From Ganoderma boninense (Eukaryota; Basidiomycota; Agaricomycetes; Polyporales; Polyporaceae), in NCBI GenBank assembly GCA_002900995.3, contig CM035305.1, positions 2,526,467 to 2,590,466 on the forward strand: a DNA stretch of 64,000 nt, written 5' to 3'. Below are positions 12,044 through 24,482 of the stretch, piece after piece (positions within the stretch are counted from its first letter, which is position 1; each line of letters begins with the position of its first letter). The notes beneath the pieces were generated by a model. The model was not told the DNA's origin. It ran no database searches and worked only from the letters and a program-made list of their open reading frames with translations. Position numbers and translations under genes: made by a program.

Positions 12044-13318
12044 ATGGCTGACAGTAAGTCACATTCTGCTCGCTCGGAATGTCTTGCTCACCGTTTCCTC
12101 AGCAGCTGCTACAATCGAGGTGAACTTGTATGGCTACACGCCCTCGCGGGCAGCTGGCTATATCTTCGTGATTTTGTTCATCGTGATAACCTGTAAGCAT
12201 TCATTGCCATTGCCACAGCGTTCCAAGCCATCCAATTCACGACATCATGACAGTATCCCACACCTTTCAAGCTATTCGTTCTCGTGCCTGGTGGCTGTTT
12301 CCGACTCTGGTCGTGGCTGGTGCTTCAGAAGTAGTCGGGTGGGCGGCCCGAACGAAGGGATCCTACGATCCAGATGCAAGGACAACATACATCGTTCAGT
12401 ATGTCCTTCCACTGCCTTCACATCTCTGATCTCTTTGACCCATGCGTCCACTAGGACTACGATATTGGTGTTGGCACCCACACCTCTGGTCGCGGCATTA
12501 TTCATGGGATTCGGAAAGGCAGTCCAACGCCTAGGAACCGAGTACAGTCGTCTAAGTCCTACATGGTGTATGTCTGCAATATGAGTATTATCGATTAAAG
12601 ACTGACAAATCATGAAAGACTCTAGGATTTTCTTGACCATCGACATCTTCTCGCTCTTCATCCAGGGTGGCGGCGGTGGGGTGGCTTCACTAGGGTTTGA
12701 TGACCCCAACAAGGCCCGTATCGTAAGTGTCTAGAGTTCTGACCATCTCGTTGTAACATGGCTCAGAGGGTCCGCATCCATGAATAGGGGAGCGATATCA
12801 TCTTGGCCGGTCTCTTCGTGCAGATCAGTAAGTCTTTTCATCCCGCCGTTACCATCCATTTCGGACACTTCTGACCATGTTTAACTTCCAGTCTCCATGA
12901 GTTTCTTCGCTTTCCTTATGACCGAGTACGCCTGGCGTCGCTCGAGGGACCGGCCTTTCCACAAGGGAGACTACAGCAAGAGCCAGCCCCTACACGCCCT
13001 CGATAGCCAGATGAAGAAGCTTTTGATTGGCATCGTTGTCCCGACCCTCCTCGTCTACATTCGGTCTGTATACCGTGTTGTCGAGTTTGCGAACGGCTTC
13101 GGCGGTCCTATAGCAAGTAACCAGACTCTTTTCAGTGAGTGGACTATCCTCGGGCTTCTCCTCCGATCGTTGAACTCTTCTCTACAGTCGTCTTCGACGC
13201 CATTCTTATCTTCCTTGCGCTGGTCGTCCTCAGCATCGTGCGCCTAGGAGCCCTTTTGCAGACGACCCCCGAAACCCAGACCTATGCTCTGAGTAACACT
13301 GACCGATCGTCATACTAA
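12044..13318 (+). CDS. RTA1-like seven-transmembrane protein
   Basis: Eight exons (12044-12053, 12103-12192, 12254-12398, 12455-12567, 12619-12722, 12788-12827, 12892-13134, 13188-13318) join to 291 residues with about seven hydrophobic segments. Family landmarks are YGYTPSRAAGYIFVILF at the first helix, a Gln-rich QAIRSRAWW loop, APTPLVAALFMGFG, the TIDIFSLFIQGGGGG block, and the RSVYRVVEFANGFGG motif before the last helix. Yeast RTA1 and RSB1 relatives confer resistance to aminocholesterol or export long-chain bases, so a plasma-membrane lipid translocation or stress role is inferred. The first coding exon has only 10 bases and depends on a GTAAGT donor. The family is clear; the substrate is unknown. 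Confidence 0.9.
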
Positions 13319-13594
13319 GAGGGGAAATTTTCTCGCAGTACTTAGGCACTCCTGGGAGGAACGTTTCGAGTGGACTGTCCCGGATACCATACACGCATAC
13401 TTTACTTTCAATATATCTGTAGAAGGCTTCGCGTCTAGATGATTGGTCGCTCTTCGAAGTTACATGGATATTCGCCGCGTTGTTGAGGTCAAAGGAGTCG
13501 TGGGCGCCAGTGCATTGCCAAATACGTATGTGGGCAGACGACAGCTTTCCATGAAGGGGCTTTGGGTTTTCGACCACCTTCATCCTCACCACCC

Positions 13595-14285
13595 ATGACC
13601 CGCCTTACAGTCATTGTCGCCTCCACTCGCGTTAACGGCATCGGCCAGAATGCACGTTTGCCGTGGAGCTTGCCAAAGGAGATGTCGTACTTCAAGCGTG
13701 TTACCACGAACGCACCAGAGGGGTCGATGAACGCGGTGGTCATGGGAAGGAACACTTGGGAGAGCATACCGCAGAGGTTCAGACCGCTGGACAAGAGGCT
13801 CAACTTGGTCGTAAGCACGAACAAGCACTACCAGCTGTAGGTCGCCGTTTAGGTCCATCCAGTCGAGCGAGGTGCTGAGCAGGAACACGTTCAGGATGCC
13901 CGTGGATGCGGCGACACCATGTGCACCTGTTTACCTCCATTCGAACCTCGACTCTGCCCTATGCCGACTGTCGCAACCTGAATTTCTCGAGGTCCCCATA
14001 CACCGGTCGTTCGTGATAGGCGGAGCATCCCTCTACCGCGACACATTGGCCCTGTGCCCCTCGTCGGGCTCGTTCGTGGATCGGATACTTTTGACGCGTA
14101 TTCTCTCGCCAGCATTTGAAGAGTGCGATGTCTTCATGCCGGACTTTTTGACCAACACGACAGATTCTTATCCGTGGAGGGAGGCTTCACACACGGAGTT
14201 GCAAGAGTGGGTAGGTTTCGATGTAGCTGCGGGGGTGCAGGAGGAGAACGGGGTGCAATACGAATTCCAGATGTGGGTACGATAG
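13595..14285 (+). CDS. DFR1: Dihydrofolate reductase
   Basis: Reduces dihydrofolate to tetrahydrofolate with NADPH, for thymidylate and purine synthesis in the cytosol. Two exons (13595-13810 and 13872-14285) give 209 residues. The N-terminus shows LTVIVASTRVNGIGQNARLPW, with the active-site Pro-Trp, then MGRNTWESIP, the NADPH-binding block. The intron sits exactly inside the conserved RLNLVVLSRN strand (phase 0, GTAAGC donor), and splicing restores it. The second exon carries the FVIGGASLYRDTL motif. The length fits fungal DHFRs. Reading through the donor gives an early stop, so splicing is required. A very secure call. Confidence 0.95.
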
Positions 14286-14395
14286 CACGAGGAGCGAGTC
14301 CTACACGTGTAAACGGGTGTGACGCGATTATGAGATGCAGGACATAGCGGCAGTGAAGGTGGAGAGGCGAACAGACGGGGTGGATGTCTCCGTGC

Positions 14396-14708
14396 TCAAC
14401 CTTGTCGCTGAATCAGCCGTCAGGGGAGGATGCCCGCCACGAAGAAGAAAGGATGAGCCCACCTGTTTGTGCTTTGGATTTTTAGAGCAGATGATGTACA
14501 CTCTGCCCTTCCTCTTCACGACACTACAGCCATCGCACATAACCTTGACCGACGCGCGGACCTTCATTCCCCTGGCAAGGACGACGTTTGCTGACGGCAC
14601 TGCGGAGAGGCCATGGTGTGGATGATGGTGAAGATGATTATGGGGGAGAGTGGCCGGCCTGAAGCGTGAGAGGATGGGGCGACTGGAGGCGAGGAGTGCG
14701 CGCAACAT
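14396..14708 (-). CDS. RTC6: Mitochondrial ribosomal protein bL36m
   Basis: An 85-residue protein in two exons (14708-14463 and a 12-base second exon, 14407-14396). The C-terminal half is a complete bL36: [21 protein letters not shown] then [16 protein letters not shown], with the C-x2-C, C and H zinc ligands. The N-terminal 45 residues are Arg/His/Ser-rich without acidic residues, as expected for a mitochondrial import presequence. The last three residues, RQG, come from the tiny second exon, which was fixed by the conserved bL36 ending. It is divergent with the SLC35F-like transporter. Confidence 0.93.
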
Positions 14709-15032
14709 GGCAGATGAGGACGGGGTGTGTCGTCGGAGGGCGAGTGGAGGCGCAGCGACGACGTTTCCGTCTGCGTTTGCCAATTTAGGACGAGGCCGGT
14801 GGGTGTGATTGGATGGCGCGGTGCCGGGCGTCTGCAGCAGTGGGGCCGTCGTCTGCCGCCCTCGACCCCGATCGCAGCGGGCGCAATGCGGACCCCGTCT
14901 TGGACCAGCCAAAAACGTCTCTGTCGCCTTCTTGCTCCTCGTCTCGACTTTCGCTCTTCTTAGACCCTTTCATGCCGCCAGCGCCATAGCTTTCTGTTCC
15001 CTCTTCCCCTTAGACTCCGCCCGCTATTCTAC
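14709..15032. promoter_or_regulatory. Divergent promoter between bL36m and the transporter gene
   Basis: The two start codons are 324 bases apart on opposite strands, so this short interval must hold both promoters. No TATA box was seen, as expected for housekeeping-type genes. Confidence 0.4.
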
Positions 15033-16447
15033 ATGCCCTCCGGACACCATCCTCCCATCCATCTCGGAGGAAAGCGTGCCATCGTCATCTTTGCCGTCTG
15101 TTTGGCCGCCTTTGTCGTAGAGACTCAACTTGCCCAGGTACGTGCGCAGCCGATTTTCCAACACCGTGAAACTCATGGTGAATTGTCTGCTCAGTACGTC
15201 CAGGCCCAACTAGGCTTCCGACAGCCATATCTCATATTGTGGGTCCCTTGGCGACTATCCTATCATCTTCGTGACAATGTGCTAACTGCATAATAGCTAT
15301 ATCGTACATTCTGCCTTCGCAATAACATTCCCTCTACACGTCGTTTACCTTTCCGTAACGACTCAACATTCCATCACTTCCATACTCAAGACAGTCCTCA
15401 TTGCCGTCCAGCAACATCTGTCCCCAAAGTCCACCTCAACTCTCAATGCTGCAACCTTCCCGACCCGAAGATTTCTGTGGCTCATCTTTTACCTCACTGC
15501 CGGTCTTACCGTCCCTTCAATTCTGTGGTTTGTAGCGGTAGCCCTGGCCCCGTGAGTAATGCAAACTGTCTGCCTTCTAATCTTCTCATCCATGAGTACA
15601 GAGTTACGGATGTAACTGCCCTTTGGAACACGAACGCGCTTTTCGCATACGTCTTCACCGTCTACCTGTTCGGCCACAAATGGGACGCCCGCCGTCTGCT
15701 CGCAGTGCTCATTGCTACTGCAGGAGCTGCTGTCGTGGTTTATGGGGACTCTGGCTCAAAAAAGAAGTCATCCGAGTCCCTTGCCTCTCCTACCACGGAG
15801 GAGGGCCCACGCGCCCCTCTCATCGGCGATTTGTTGACCCTCGTCGCGTCCCTACTATACGCTGCCTACCAGGTTGCTTATAAGGCGTACGCAGCTCTTC
15901 CAAACGACCCGGAGGTTGCTGCCGACGATATGTACTCGCCCCTTGCAGCGTCCGCAGACGAACCCACAGACGATCTTGATGCCGGCCCCGACGCAGCCAT
16001 ATGGTCCCATGCGCATATAATCGATCCTCTACCCTTCGGCCTCCATCCTAACCTACTCACGCTGGGGATCGGAATTTGCACGCTGCTCGTCTTCTGGGTG
16101 CCCATCCCCGTCTTGCACATCCTTGGCATCGAACCTTTCGAGCTTCCGCGCAGGGGCATCACCTACGCAGCTGTAGGCGGCATTGCGTTGTCTGGCGCAA
16201 TATTCAATGCAGGGTTCATGGTACGTGCTTCTCTATTGTGTACTCGTGCCTGCACACGCTGACAGATGCTTGGTAGGTCTTGCTCGGCATTTGGGGCCCC
16301 GTGGTCACTTCTGTTGGAAACCTGCTCACCATCGTTCTGGTCTTTCTATCAGACGCGATCTGGGGCGGGGCGGTGGACACGGTTACCATTTGGAGCCGTT
16401 TTGGGATGCACCTCTATTATCGTCGCTTTCGCGATTCTGGCGTATGA
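15033..16447 (+). CDS. SLC35F/THI74-like drug-metabolite transporter
   Basis: Five exons (15033-15137, 15195-15238, 15297-15551, 15602-16220, 16277-16447) give about 397 residues with around ten hydrophobic segments. Landmarks are VTALWNTNALFAYVFTVYLFG, the EamA-type LLAVLIATAGAAVVVYGD block, IGDLLTLVASLLYAAYQVAYK, and GIWGPVVTSVGNLLTIVLVF. The nearest known relatives are yeast THI74/YML018C, on the vacuolar membrane, and human SLC35F5. The frame as given ends at 16447 in unrelated residues. The frame one base away reads GCTSIIVAFAILAYDMMKG to a stop at 16469, which is the expected ending of this family. One extra base in the TTTTGGG run at 16399-16405 explains it, so the true end is probably 16469. 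Confidence 0.85.
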
Positions 16448-16469
16448 CATGATGAAAGGGCGTAGATGA

Positions 16470-18249
16470 ATAGATGTACGTGTGTATCATTGCGCTGCTG
16501 ACGTATGCCTGGATGCTCACTTGGCTGTCATCGCTTCAGATATCGTTGCTTCCTGCGCGGCATTCCTACCATATCGTTCGCCGAGGACACAATGGCAATT
16601 GCAGATCATCGTTTCGCATGCATCGGAAAACATAACGCCTGTCGGAAGGATAAGATGCACATACAGCCATCGTCTCGAGCCTCTCGCGGGTTCGAAGGTC
16701 GCCGCCCTAGTACGCAACATGATCGTGTTATTCTTCCGTTGCTGTACTGAAAATTCATAACGTAATAGCCAAGATGGAAGTCCGCATGCATTATCAGCAG
16801 ACGGTTGGCACCGAATGGATATGTATGATTCACGGGACACTTCGACCTTCGTCCCTCATTTCTAACGAACGGAAGGCTCGATATATCATAAATCTATGCT
16901 CGATACGAATGACAGGTTAACCTTGGTCTCGTGCCCACCTGTGGGGTGTGAGTACAGAGGGGTGGGGACAAGACCAGGTAATCTCTGGATTTCTCAGAGA
17001 TCCAAACCACGAGCGTCTTCATGATCGCTCGAGGCGCGATATGTTCGAGCCTCCCGACCTAGCTATCATATATCATGCATCATGACTAACCATGGGATGC
17101 GGCCTCTTGGCTCTTTGCCGGTGTGTGTAGCACGCAAAATTGCAGTCTCAACATGATTGTCAACTGCTTTAACCATCGACCAGAGACCAGAGAATGTTGC
17201 CAACCGTGCGCGCTTATCTGTCGGTATCAACGTCCAAGTTGAGTTGGAACTTCAAAGCCAACTTGGAAGTGCGGCTTACCCACTGCCCTTCTCCCACGAT
17301 GGTGAGTCCCCGTTTGTTCATATGTTGACTGTACATTCCTGTGACTATCAAACATGCAGGACTACATTTTATTTGTATATTGACGTGAATACAGGTTCAA
17401 TAAACAATCCTCTGTCTCCTCTCTCCATGCGGCTTGTTCCACACAGTGGCACAGTTACAGATACACTTCCTCAGTAACACTCACCCTGCTGGATCTACAA
17501 TCTCATCCAGAGTCTCCGCAAAATGGATTCCCCAGTGTCAGATAGGCGCAAGGGCGCACTTACAAGGACGTCTGTCACGACCTTATGGTCCGCCCATGGC
17601 GTTGGGTTGGTTCTGACGCTACGGTCGCTCTTGTGACCGATTCAGCGTTCATATCAACTCAATGCCGAAGAACGGGAAAATTCCAGACAGGTTTTTGTCT
17701 GCTGCCAACGCTCTCTTTCGAAGGTCAGGAACATCTGTTTTCTCTATTTTGGGACTTGTACCTCTCCCCCAGCTAACAGTAAAGAATAGGTCCCTTGGCC
17801 AAAGAGTGGCACCACAGCAAGAGGCCGGTCGGCCACCACAGTAGAGCTCACAAAGGTTAATATTCCCTAAAAGCGGGCGACCAAGGCCTAGTTCCCAGAG
17901 CGGAAAAGGTAACGAAAGAACTCTGTGTCATCAGAAGCAGCTTATTTCTCCGTGAGTCAGCCTGACTACTTCCTCCGTCTTTCCGCATGTGGCCATCTGC
18001 CATCTGATCATTTGTGGCATCCCTTCCAGCCTTCGAGACCTTGGAAGCCTGTCGCCAACACATGAGCGCAAAGGTACAGGAGCCCTGACCAGGGCTTCCT
18101 TCTCAATCGTTATCGTCGCCTAGTCGCCCGACGTTCCCGCCAAGAGAGACCGTGGCTAGTGTGCGTATGGCTCCTGGTCGTTAGAACACCGGTACGCGGC
18201 AAGCACCCCAACCACGCTCCGGACAAGCTAATTACCCTGCACGGCGGAG
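16470..18249. other. Gene-poor interval of about 1.8 kb
   Basis: Between the transporter and the subtilase. Small open frames occur on both strands, but none shows a family motif or spliced continuity. A short inverted-repeat-like stretch, TTGGAACTTCAAAGCC followed by AACTTGGAAG, lies near 17240-17270. No element ends or coding remnant of a transposon were recognised. Confidence 0.3.
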
Positions 18250-18255
18250 TATAAA
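18250..18255 (+). promoter_or_regulatory. TATA box of the subtilase gene
   Basis: TATAAA stands 89 bases before the ATG at 18345 in an otherwise GC-rich upstream region. The distance fits a strong, regulated fungal promoter and agrees with a secreted, inducible enzyme. Function is inferred from sequence and position. Confidence 0.55.
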
Positions 18256-18344
18256 GAGGAGGCAGCACGCTACTCGCAATGCCAGTGCTCCGGTGCTCTC
18301 TTCGCAAGCTCTGCCAGCTGCTTACCTAGTCCCCGTCCTCTGTC

Positions 18345-20220
18345 ATGCAGCTATTCGCCGCCGTTGCTACTGCGTTTGCCATCTTCTCGGCCGCCTCAGC
18401 TGCGCCGACGGCGCAGCTGAAGACCGTGGAGAAGTACGCGGGCTCAATCAAGCCTTCGTCGTACATCATCAAGCTCAAAGATGGAGTGTCGAAGGACGCC
18501 CACCTAGCATGGTTGGCTGAGACCGTCGGCGCCTCTGCCACTGTCACCCACGCCGAGTGGGCCGCAGATGTCGTGAACGGCTTTGCTGGTGAGTGCGACG
18601 TAGTACCTCGCTTGGTGGAGGCGACGCCGACGCACGGTATCGTGACCGACGCGTCGTCGCCCGCTGTATCGGATGCGTTCCACGGACGCTCTGAGCCAGC
18701 GCTGATCCGCCTTTCGCGCTTCTCCAGGTACCTTCGATTCGGACGCTCTTAACACACTTCGGGCTAGCTCTGACGTAGAGTCCATCACCGAGGACGGTAT
18801 TGTGACTATTGCTGCGACACAGTAAGCGGATCGCCGGTCTAATGCAGGTTGGTAGACACTGATCCATATCGCACCTCGTAGGACCGACGCAACATGGGGT
18901 CTCCAGCGTATCAACCAGGCAGCGAAACTTACGGATCAGAACACGAGTGACCTCGCGTTTACCTACACGTACGACGACTCTGCCGGAGAGGGTGTCGACA
19001 TCTACGTTGTGGATACAGGTATTTTCACCAACCACGTGGGTATAGTTTTCGTCACATATGTCCCTCTGGCTGCGCAGTCTAACATAAGAAACAGTCCGAG
19101 TTCCAGGGTCGTGCCGTGTGGGGTGCCACCTTCGGTGGTTATGCTGTGAGTTTATCGCAACCAGTCTGACATCAGCAATCCGATTCTAATGACCAAAACC
19201 AGGATGCTGATGGCAATGGCCACGGTACTCATGTATCGTCAGTAGTATCCTGCTTCTCCGTCCATTCGCACTTATTTAATCAAATGCACAGGGGCACCGT
19301 CGCTGGCGTGACGTACGGTGTTGCTAAGAAGGCAAATCTTCTCGCCGTCAAAGTTCTTTCGGATGCTGGGTAGGTCCGACTAAGAAGGTTCCAACCTATC
19401 ACTGACGCTTTTTCACAGTTCTGGTTTTGTTTCCGACATGTGAGCAAACATCCGATGAACGCTGTCCAAGTTAGCTGACATGTGAATCTTCCGGACGAGA
19501 GTGTTTCTGCCTTGAGCTGGGTCAGCCAGCAGGTCACTGCATCCGGCCGCCCTTCCATCGCAACGATGAGCTTGAGTGGCGGTGCTTCGCAGACCTTTGA
19601 CGACGCTGTCGCTTCCGTACGTGCCTCCGGGTCGCCATTTAACCAGTCCAGACCTAATCGCAGCATCTTCCCAGCTCACCGCCCAAGGTATTCACGTAAC
19701 CGTTGCTGCGGGTAACAACAACGCCGATGCGAGTTCGTTCTCCCCCGCCCGCGCCCCTTCTGCGATCACCGTCGGTGCGAGCACGATCGCCGACGCCCGC
19801 GCGTCCTTCTCCAATTTCGGATCTATCGTGGACATCTTCGCACCTGGCCAGAACGTCATCTCTGCGTGGATCGGCGGTGTCAACGTGAGTGTCCCACGGG
19901 CTTCCCGGAGAGATTCTCGCACGACGATCATGCGTATACCTAACGGTCCGTTTGCCCCCCAGAACACCAACAACATCTCTGGCACCTCTATGGCTACTCC
20001 CCACATTGCGGGACTCGTTGCTACTATTATCGGCCGCGACGGTAACTCGAGCCCCGCCAATATCTCGACCGTGATACAGACGCTGTCCACCAAGGGCGAG
20101 CTCACTGGTATCCGTGAGTATGGAGTGTTGTTGGCCCGCGTCCGAGAAGCTTAACCTTATTTTAATACACCCCACGCAGCCTCCGGCACGGTCAACGACC
20201 TCGCTCGCACGGAGTCTTAA
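18345..20220 (+). CDS. Secreted proteinase K-like subtilisin (S8) with I9 propeptide
   Basis: A multi-exon gene (about nine introns) encoding roughly 390 residues. A signal peptide ([19 protein letters not shown]) precedes an inhibitor I9 propeptide ([18 protein letters not shown]). The catalytic triad of the subtilase clan is complete: Asp in DIYVVDTG, His in [10 protein letters not shown], Ser in [12 protein letters not shown], with the oxyanion Asn in VAAGNNN. The Asp, His and Ser regions are in different exons, joined in frame, for example by a GTCAGT donor directly inside the codon after HGTHV. The mature domain resembles proteinase K and cuticle-degrading fungal proteases. It has no C-terminal domain, ending in ARTES. 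It is secreted and probably digests external protein, with autocatalytic removal of the propeptide. Confidence 0.95.
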
Positions 20221-21023
20221 ATTGGCACAAGAGCCCGGACTGCGTTGGTTAATGTCGGATGAAGCCCCACGGCAGCTCTCCGGCATGGATGGAATTGCCT
20301 TTGGGCTTTATGATTGGATCATGACTGGAACGGTTTAAGGGTCACGAATCGTTATGAAACGGTTCTTAGAAGGCACAGCCGGCTTGGCCGCGCCGTGTTT
20401 GTATGGTAGTCTTCTTTACGATTGTGCGAGAACTATGAGGCACAGCTGAATCGAGCTGGATAAACACGTCATCGACCCTGGAACGCGCAGTTAAGCCTTC
20501 GGGCCGCGGGTGCGAATCAAGTGTACGCAAGTTTGGAATGAATTGAGACACTGGCTATAGCACAAGCGAGGGTAATCGCGACCGAATGTATGAGAGTTGA
20601 ATGGGAGTAACAGAGACAGAGACATGGACAAACGAATGACGGCGCGTACTAGCAGACGAAGGGAACGACGTGACTATGGAATGCAAGAGCAGCAGCGCGT
20701 GTACACAAACGACCGTCCGTAATCCCAGAGAATTGCCAGTAGCACTAAAGGAGACGTGAATGAAAAGATAGTTTAAGTTAAGCGGGAAGCGGGACGAGAT
20801 CGGTGATGGCGGCACGCCCTGACAGCCTCTGCCTCCCATCCTTCAAGGGCGTACGCCATGCTGGTGGCGAGTCTACCCAGCTAGCGACACATGAACCCTC
20901 GAGGAGGGGGGCCGCGACTGTCCGTGCGGGGGCAGCCATCGGGTAGCACTCCAACAGCGATTATACTCGTATAGAACCCTCCCAGTGCGATAAATCGAGA
21001 CGCGACTCAAGTCGTAGTAGCCA
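20221..21023. other. Convergent intergenic region
   Basis: About 800 bases between the ends of the subtilase and phosphatase genes. No supported gene. Probably two 3' untranslated regions. Confidence 0.4.
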
Positions 21024-22674
21024 TCATGCTACAAAAAGATTAACGATGCACATGCCAGCGAATATGTAGAATATCACATACCTCTTCCGCTTAGCCTTCG
21101 TCATCTCTTTTCGTAAAGCGGCACCATCTAACGGCTTAAGCAACTCGAATGCGCAAAGCAGCTCCTCCGACACGCTGTTAGTATGGCGTGAGAAAACGGC
21201 GAGGTCATAGGAGATGCGGAAATTCTGACCTCATGCATGCCCCATAATTGTCAAACTCTGCATCGTTGCGTTGAGAAGCGGGCCAGCAAGACAGGACTGA
21301 TATAACTCACCTCCACAGTAATTGGGTGCGCTGAATACTGTGACCAGCGTACGGTCGTTCCAGAACTCGTACCCGTCCTCCACGACCATATGCGCTCGGC
21401 AGATGAGGTCCATGTCGTATCGCACCAGGAAGTCGTTGATGATGCTCTTCCCGAAACAATAACTGACCCCACGCTCGTTGTCCTCCCAGTCAATCGCAGT
21501 ATCCGAGGGGTCTGACCATAAAAGGTCGTTAAGTAGCCCGTAGTCAGGTACGTCCGTGGGTCGCTGTATCCGCTTGATCTCCTCCATGGAGTGCAGTGAC
21601 GGGGAGAGACCGCCGTGTACACAGAAGATCTTCGACGCGACGATGGCGGCAATCGGCAAACAGTTGAAGACATCAATGAAGGTCTTCCACGTTTTGAGGT
21701 TACACCGTCGTTTGCATTCATCGTAGAAACCGTACACTGGGCGTGTCATATGAACGGGAGAAACCCAACCAGGCAAAGACTCGGAACTTACCTCGCGTGA
21801 CGTTGGCGCACTCGTGGTTCCCTCGGAGCAAAAAGAAGTTCTCGGGGTACTTGATCTTGTAGCAGAGGAGGAGCAGGATGGTCTCAAGACTCTGCTTTCC
21901 CCGGTCTACATAGTCGCCGAGGAAGAGGTAGTTGGCAGCCGGGGGGAATCCACACATCTCGAACAGTCGGATAAGGTCCGAGTACTGCCCGTGGACGTCG
22001 CCGACGATCTTGACGGGTGGTGAGAGCTCTATGAGGGTGGGCTGGCTGAGGAAGACCTCCCGCGCGGTCTGGCAAATGGCGACGATTTCGGCGTTCTTGA
22101 GACAAAGCGACTTGCTCACTTTACCTGTGTAGCCGACGTCCAGGAGTCTCTGTATCATGTCGTCGATGTCCAGCGACTTCACAGCCTCCTTTCCATTCTT
22201 GTTTATCACGTTCGACGGGTCGTTGATGGAGAAACTGTTGGTTGAACCTGGAGTGGGGTAGCCAGGCGATGTTGAGAGGATGGTATGCGTGATAGGGATA
22301 TCAAGAGGAGCGGGCTTGCCATGTAGGGGAGGAGACGACTGAGGAGATGAAGCCTTGGGTGAGGTGCTGGAGAGCCCATCGTTGGGAGACGTGCTAGGAG
22401 AGCCGGGAGGGCGTGAACCACTGCCATTCGGGGTGACGGTACTGCCCTCGGGACTAGTGATGGTCATTGCAGGGGTCCCTGGTGCTGTCGCAGTCGCGTC
22501 ATGACCATTCCCTTCACCCGAGAGATCGTTTGGAGCAGTTGCACGGGAGACGTTGCTCTGGTTGGTGTCGTTGGCATCGGAACCCTGAGTATCAGGAGCT
22601 ACAGCGTCGCTGTTGGGATCCTTGTCCTTGTCCTTTGCACCCTTCTTCGACTTTTTGGACTGCTGCTGGCCCAT
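21024..22674 (-). CDS. PPZ1: PPZ-type serine/threonine protein phosphatase
   Basis: Four exons (22674-21792, 21736-21311, 21257-21230, 21174-21024) give about 495 residues. The start [12 protein letters not shown] has Gly2 and a Ser/Lys stretch typical of N-myristoylated PPZ proteins, so ATG 22674 is preferred to upstream frames. About 170 Ser/Thr/Pro-rich disordered residues follow. The catalytic domain has the metal-binding PPP motifs [19 protein letters not shown] and LLRGNHEC, then [26 protein letters not shown] and SAPNYCGEFDN. The C-terminus [16 protein letters not shown] with a Lys/Arg end separates PPZ from PP1. Yeast PPZ1 controls K+ and pH homeostasis and salt tolerance. The last codons are uncertain: a GTATGT donor near the end offers a spliced stop at 21007. 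Confidence 0.93.
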
Positions 22675-23201
22675 GGGAAGCGCAGAAGAGGTTTGGGCAG
22701 GGGAGCCGGGCTGAGGAGACTGGGACCTGGACTTGGAAAGTCTGGAGGTGAATACGGAGAGGAGTGTTGGCGCCAGCTTGACGGAATTGGGAGAGAGTGA
22801 AGAGGTGGGAAAGATAAAGGGCTGGGGGTATGAGAGCGTCGTTAAACCGTGAAAATATGGTACACAGTGGCCAGGACGGGGGTGGAGCGTCAGGAGGGAC
22901 GGGGAGGAGGGGTGGACGCCAGAGCCAAGCCTGTGCCAACGCCCAAGCCGCCAATGGTCTCCGCCTTGTTTGGGAATTGTTTGCCTCTCGCTCTTTATCA
23001 CGCCCCCGCCGCAACATCACCGCTCCCCACACGGTCCCCTTTCGTCTCTCGCTCACACTTGCCGCGCACAGCACACATTCGAGTCGTCGCATGGTGCAGT
23101 GTCATTTTGATGCAGTCATAGCACATGAAAAGCAATAATACCATATCCTACGCCCCCGTCGTCCAAGCGCCGTCCGGCCGCTCCTCCCCACAGCTCAGCG
23201 C
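22675..23201. other. Promoter region of the PPZ-type gene
   Basis: About 525 bases between the PPZ start and the stop of the ribosomal protein gene on the same strand. CT-rich tracts on the minus strand are common in fungal promoters. No gene seen. Confidence 0.35.
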
Positions 23202-23956
23202 TCAGAACTTGCCAAACGACTTCGCCGCAGCCTTGTTCTTCGACACTCGGAGCACGTTGAAACGCACAGTTTTCGACAGCGGCCGGCACTGACCTGCAGG
23301 GAGCTGAGACACGCAAAAACCCAACCCACAACAGTGTGTACGCACCAACAGTAACTACGTCGCCGACCTCTACACGGAAAGCTGGTGAAAGGTGTGCTGC
23401 GAGGTTTTTGTGGCGCTTCTCGTAACGGTCTGCATGGAGCGCACATGGTGGAAATAAAAATCAGTGCGCATATAGGCCGCGGAAACGGTACGCACTGTAT
23501 TTAGGGATGTAGTGGAGGTAGTCCCGGCGGATGATGATAGTGCGGGTCATCTTCGTGGAAACGACTCGGCCGGTGAGGATGCGACCACGGATAGAGACTT
23601 CACCGGTGAAGGGGCACTTCTTGTCTAGGACGGAGATTTGGTCCTCGGCGGATGAAGGGCAATTCAAACGTACACACCAATGTAAGAACCCTGGATCGCC
23701 TCGGCAGGGGTCTTGAATCCGAGACCAACATCCTTGTACCACCGCTTCTCCTTGGTGGACACCTTCTTGCCACCTACAATCCATCTCGGTATGAGCAGCT
23801 GCTCTCCTCCGCACTCCCATGCTCAGAACATACCGCGAGCCTTCGCGTTTTGAAAGATGGGCTGTTTCTGGAACGCCTTCTCAATCTGACAACATAACGA
23901 TGTCAGAGGTACGTCCTACTCTCAAGGAAATTATGAATACTCGCTTGTTCGGCCAT
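23202..23956 (-). CDS. RPS11: 40S ribosomal protein uS17 (S11)
   Basis: Six exons (23956-23945, 23885-23834, 23773-23678, 23624-23496, 23429-23346, 23293-23202) sum to exactly 155 codons. Family blocks are [73 protein letters not shown] and [17 protein letters not shown], ending in FGKF. The first coding exon encodes only MAEQ, and its donor is GCGAGT rather than GT. Only a GC-AG intron here keeps the frame into IEKAFQKQ. Five introns in a short ribosomal protein gene is normal for mushrooms. The product is certain; the first splice is the one unusual element. Confidence 0.96.
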
Positions 23957-24141
23957 GTTGAAGTCTTGACGGTGGAGGAGGTTAGCGGTCGGCGGTGGCG
24001 AATCGTACCTTGCGCCTATGGGCGCTAATAGGGCTGGGCAAGCCACCCATCAATAAACTGTACAGTTCGGCTTCTTCCGACTAGACTCCCCAGTCGTTTC
24101 GCCAGGCTACTTTTGGATCGCCGTTTGTCGCCGCTTGTCTT

Positions 24142-24162
24142 TTATTATTATTATTATTATTA
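24142..24162. repeat. TTA microsatellite
   Basis: A run of about seven TTA units lies in the intergenic DNA upstream of the uS17 gene, directly visible. It is a likely length-variable marker with no function suggested. Confidence 0.8.
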
Positions 24163-24482
24163 CATTCTCGTCAATGCGGACGGAGTAAGTAAGTACGAAG
24201 TCTGCGTATGTCTGTCAAGATAACTACTATCCCCGATTCGGTTGACGGCTCCAAAGCCCGGGGCCCACGGCAAAGCCAGCATGTGGGGAGGCGCCCCGCC
24301 AGAGGCGGGGCGTTGTCGCCGCTTGTCGCGGTCCACCTCGTACGTACTTGACTTATTAGTAGGAGGAAAAATACTGGGAACGTATTACAGTAGGTCGATC
24401 AAGTCTTTGGAAAGCCAGCTCATGCCACACGTTCCAAGATACAGTACATTTACATACTCGGAAGGTTGTAACCTCACAGCAC

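Noticed and set aside
16470..18249. Transposon remnant in the gene-poor interval
   Set aside because: No terminal repeats, target duplications, or transposase or reverse-transcriptase motifs could be found by eye.
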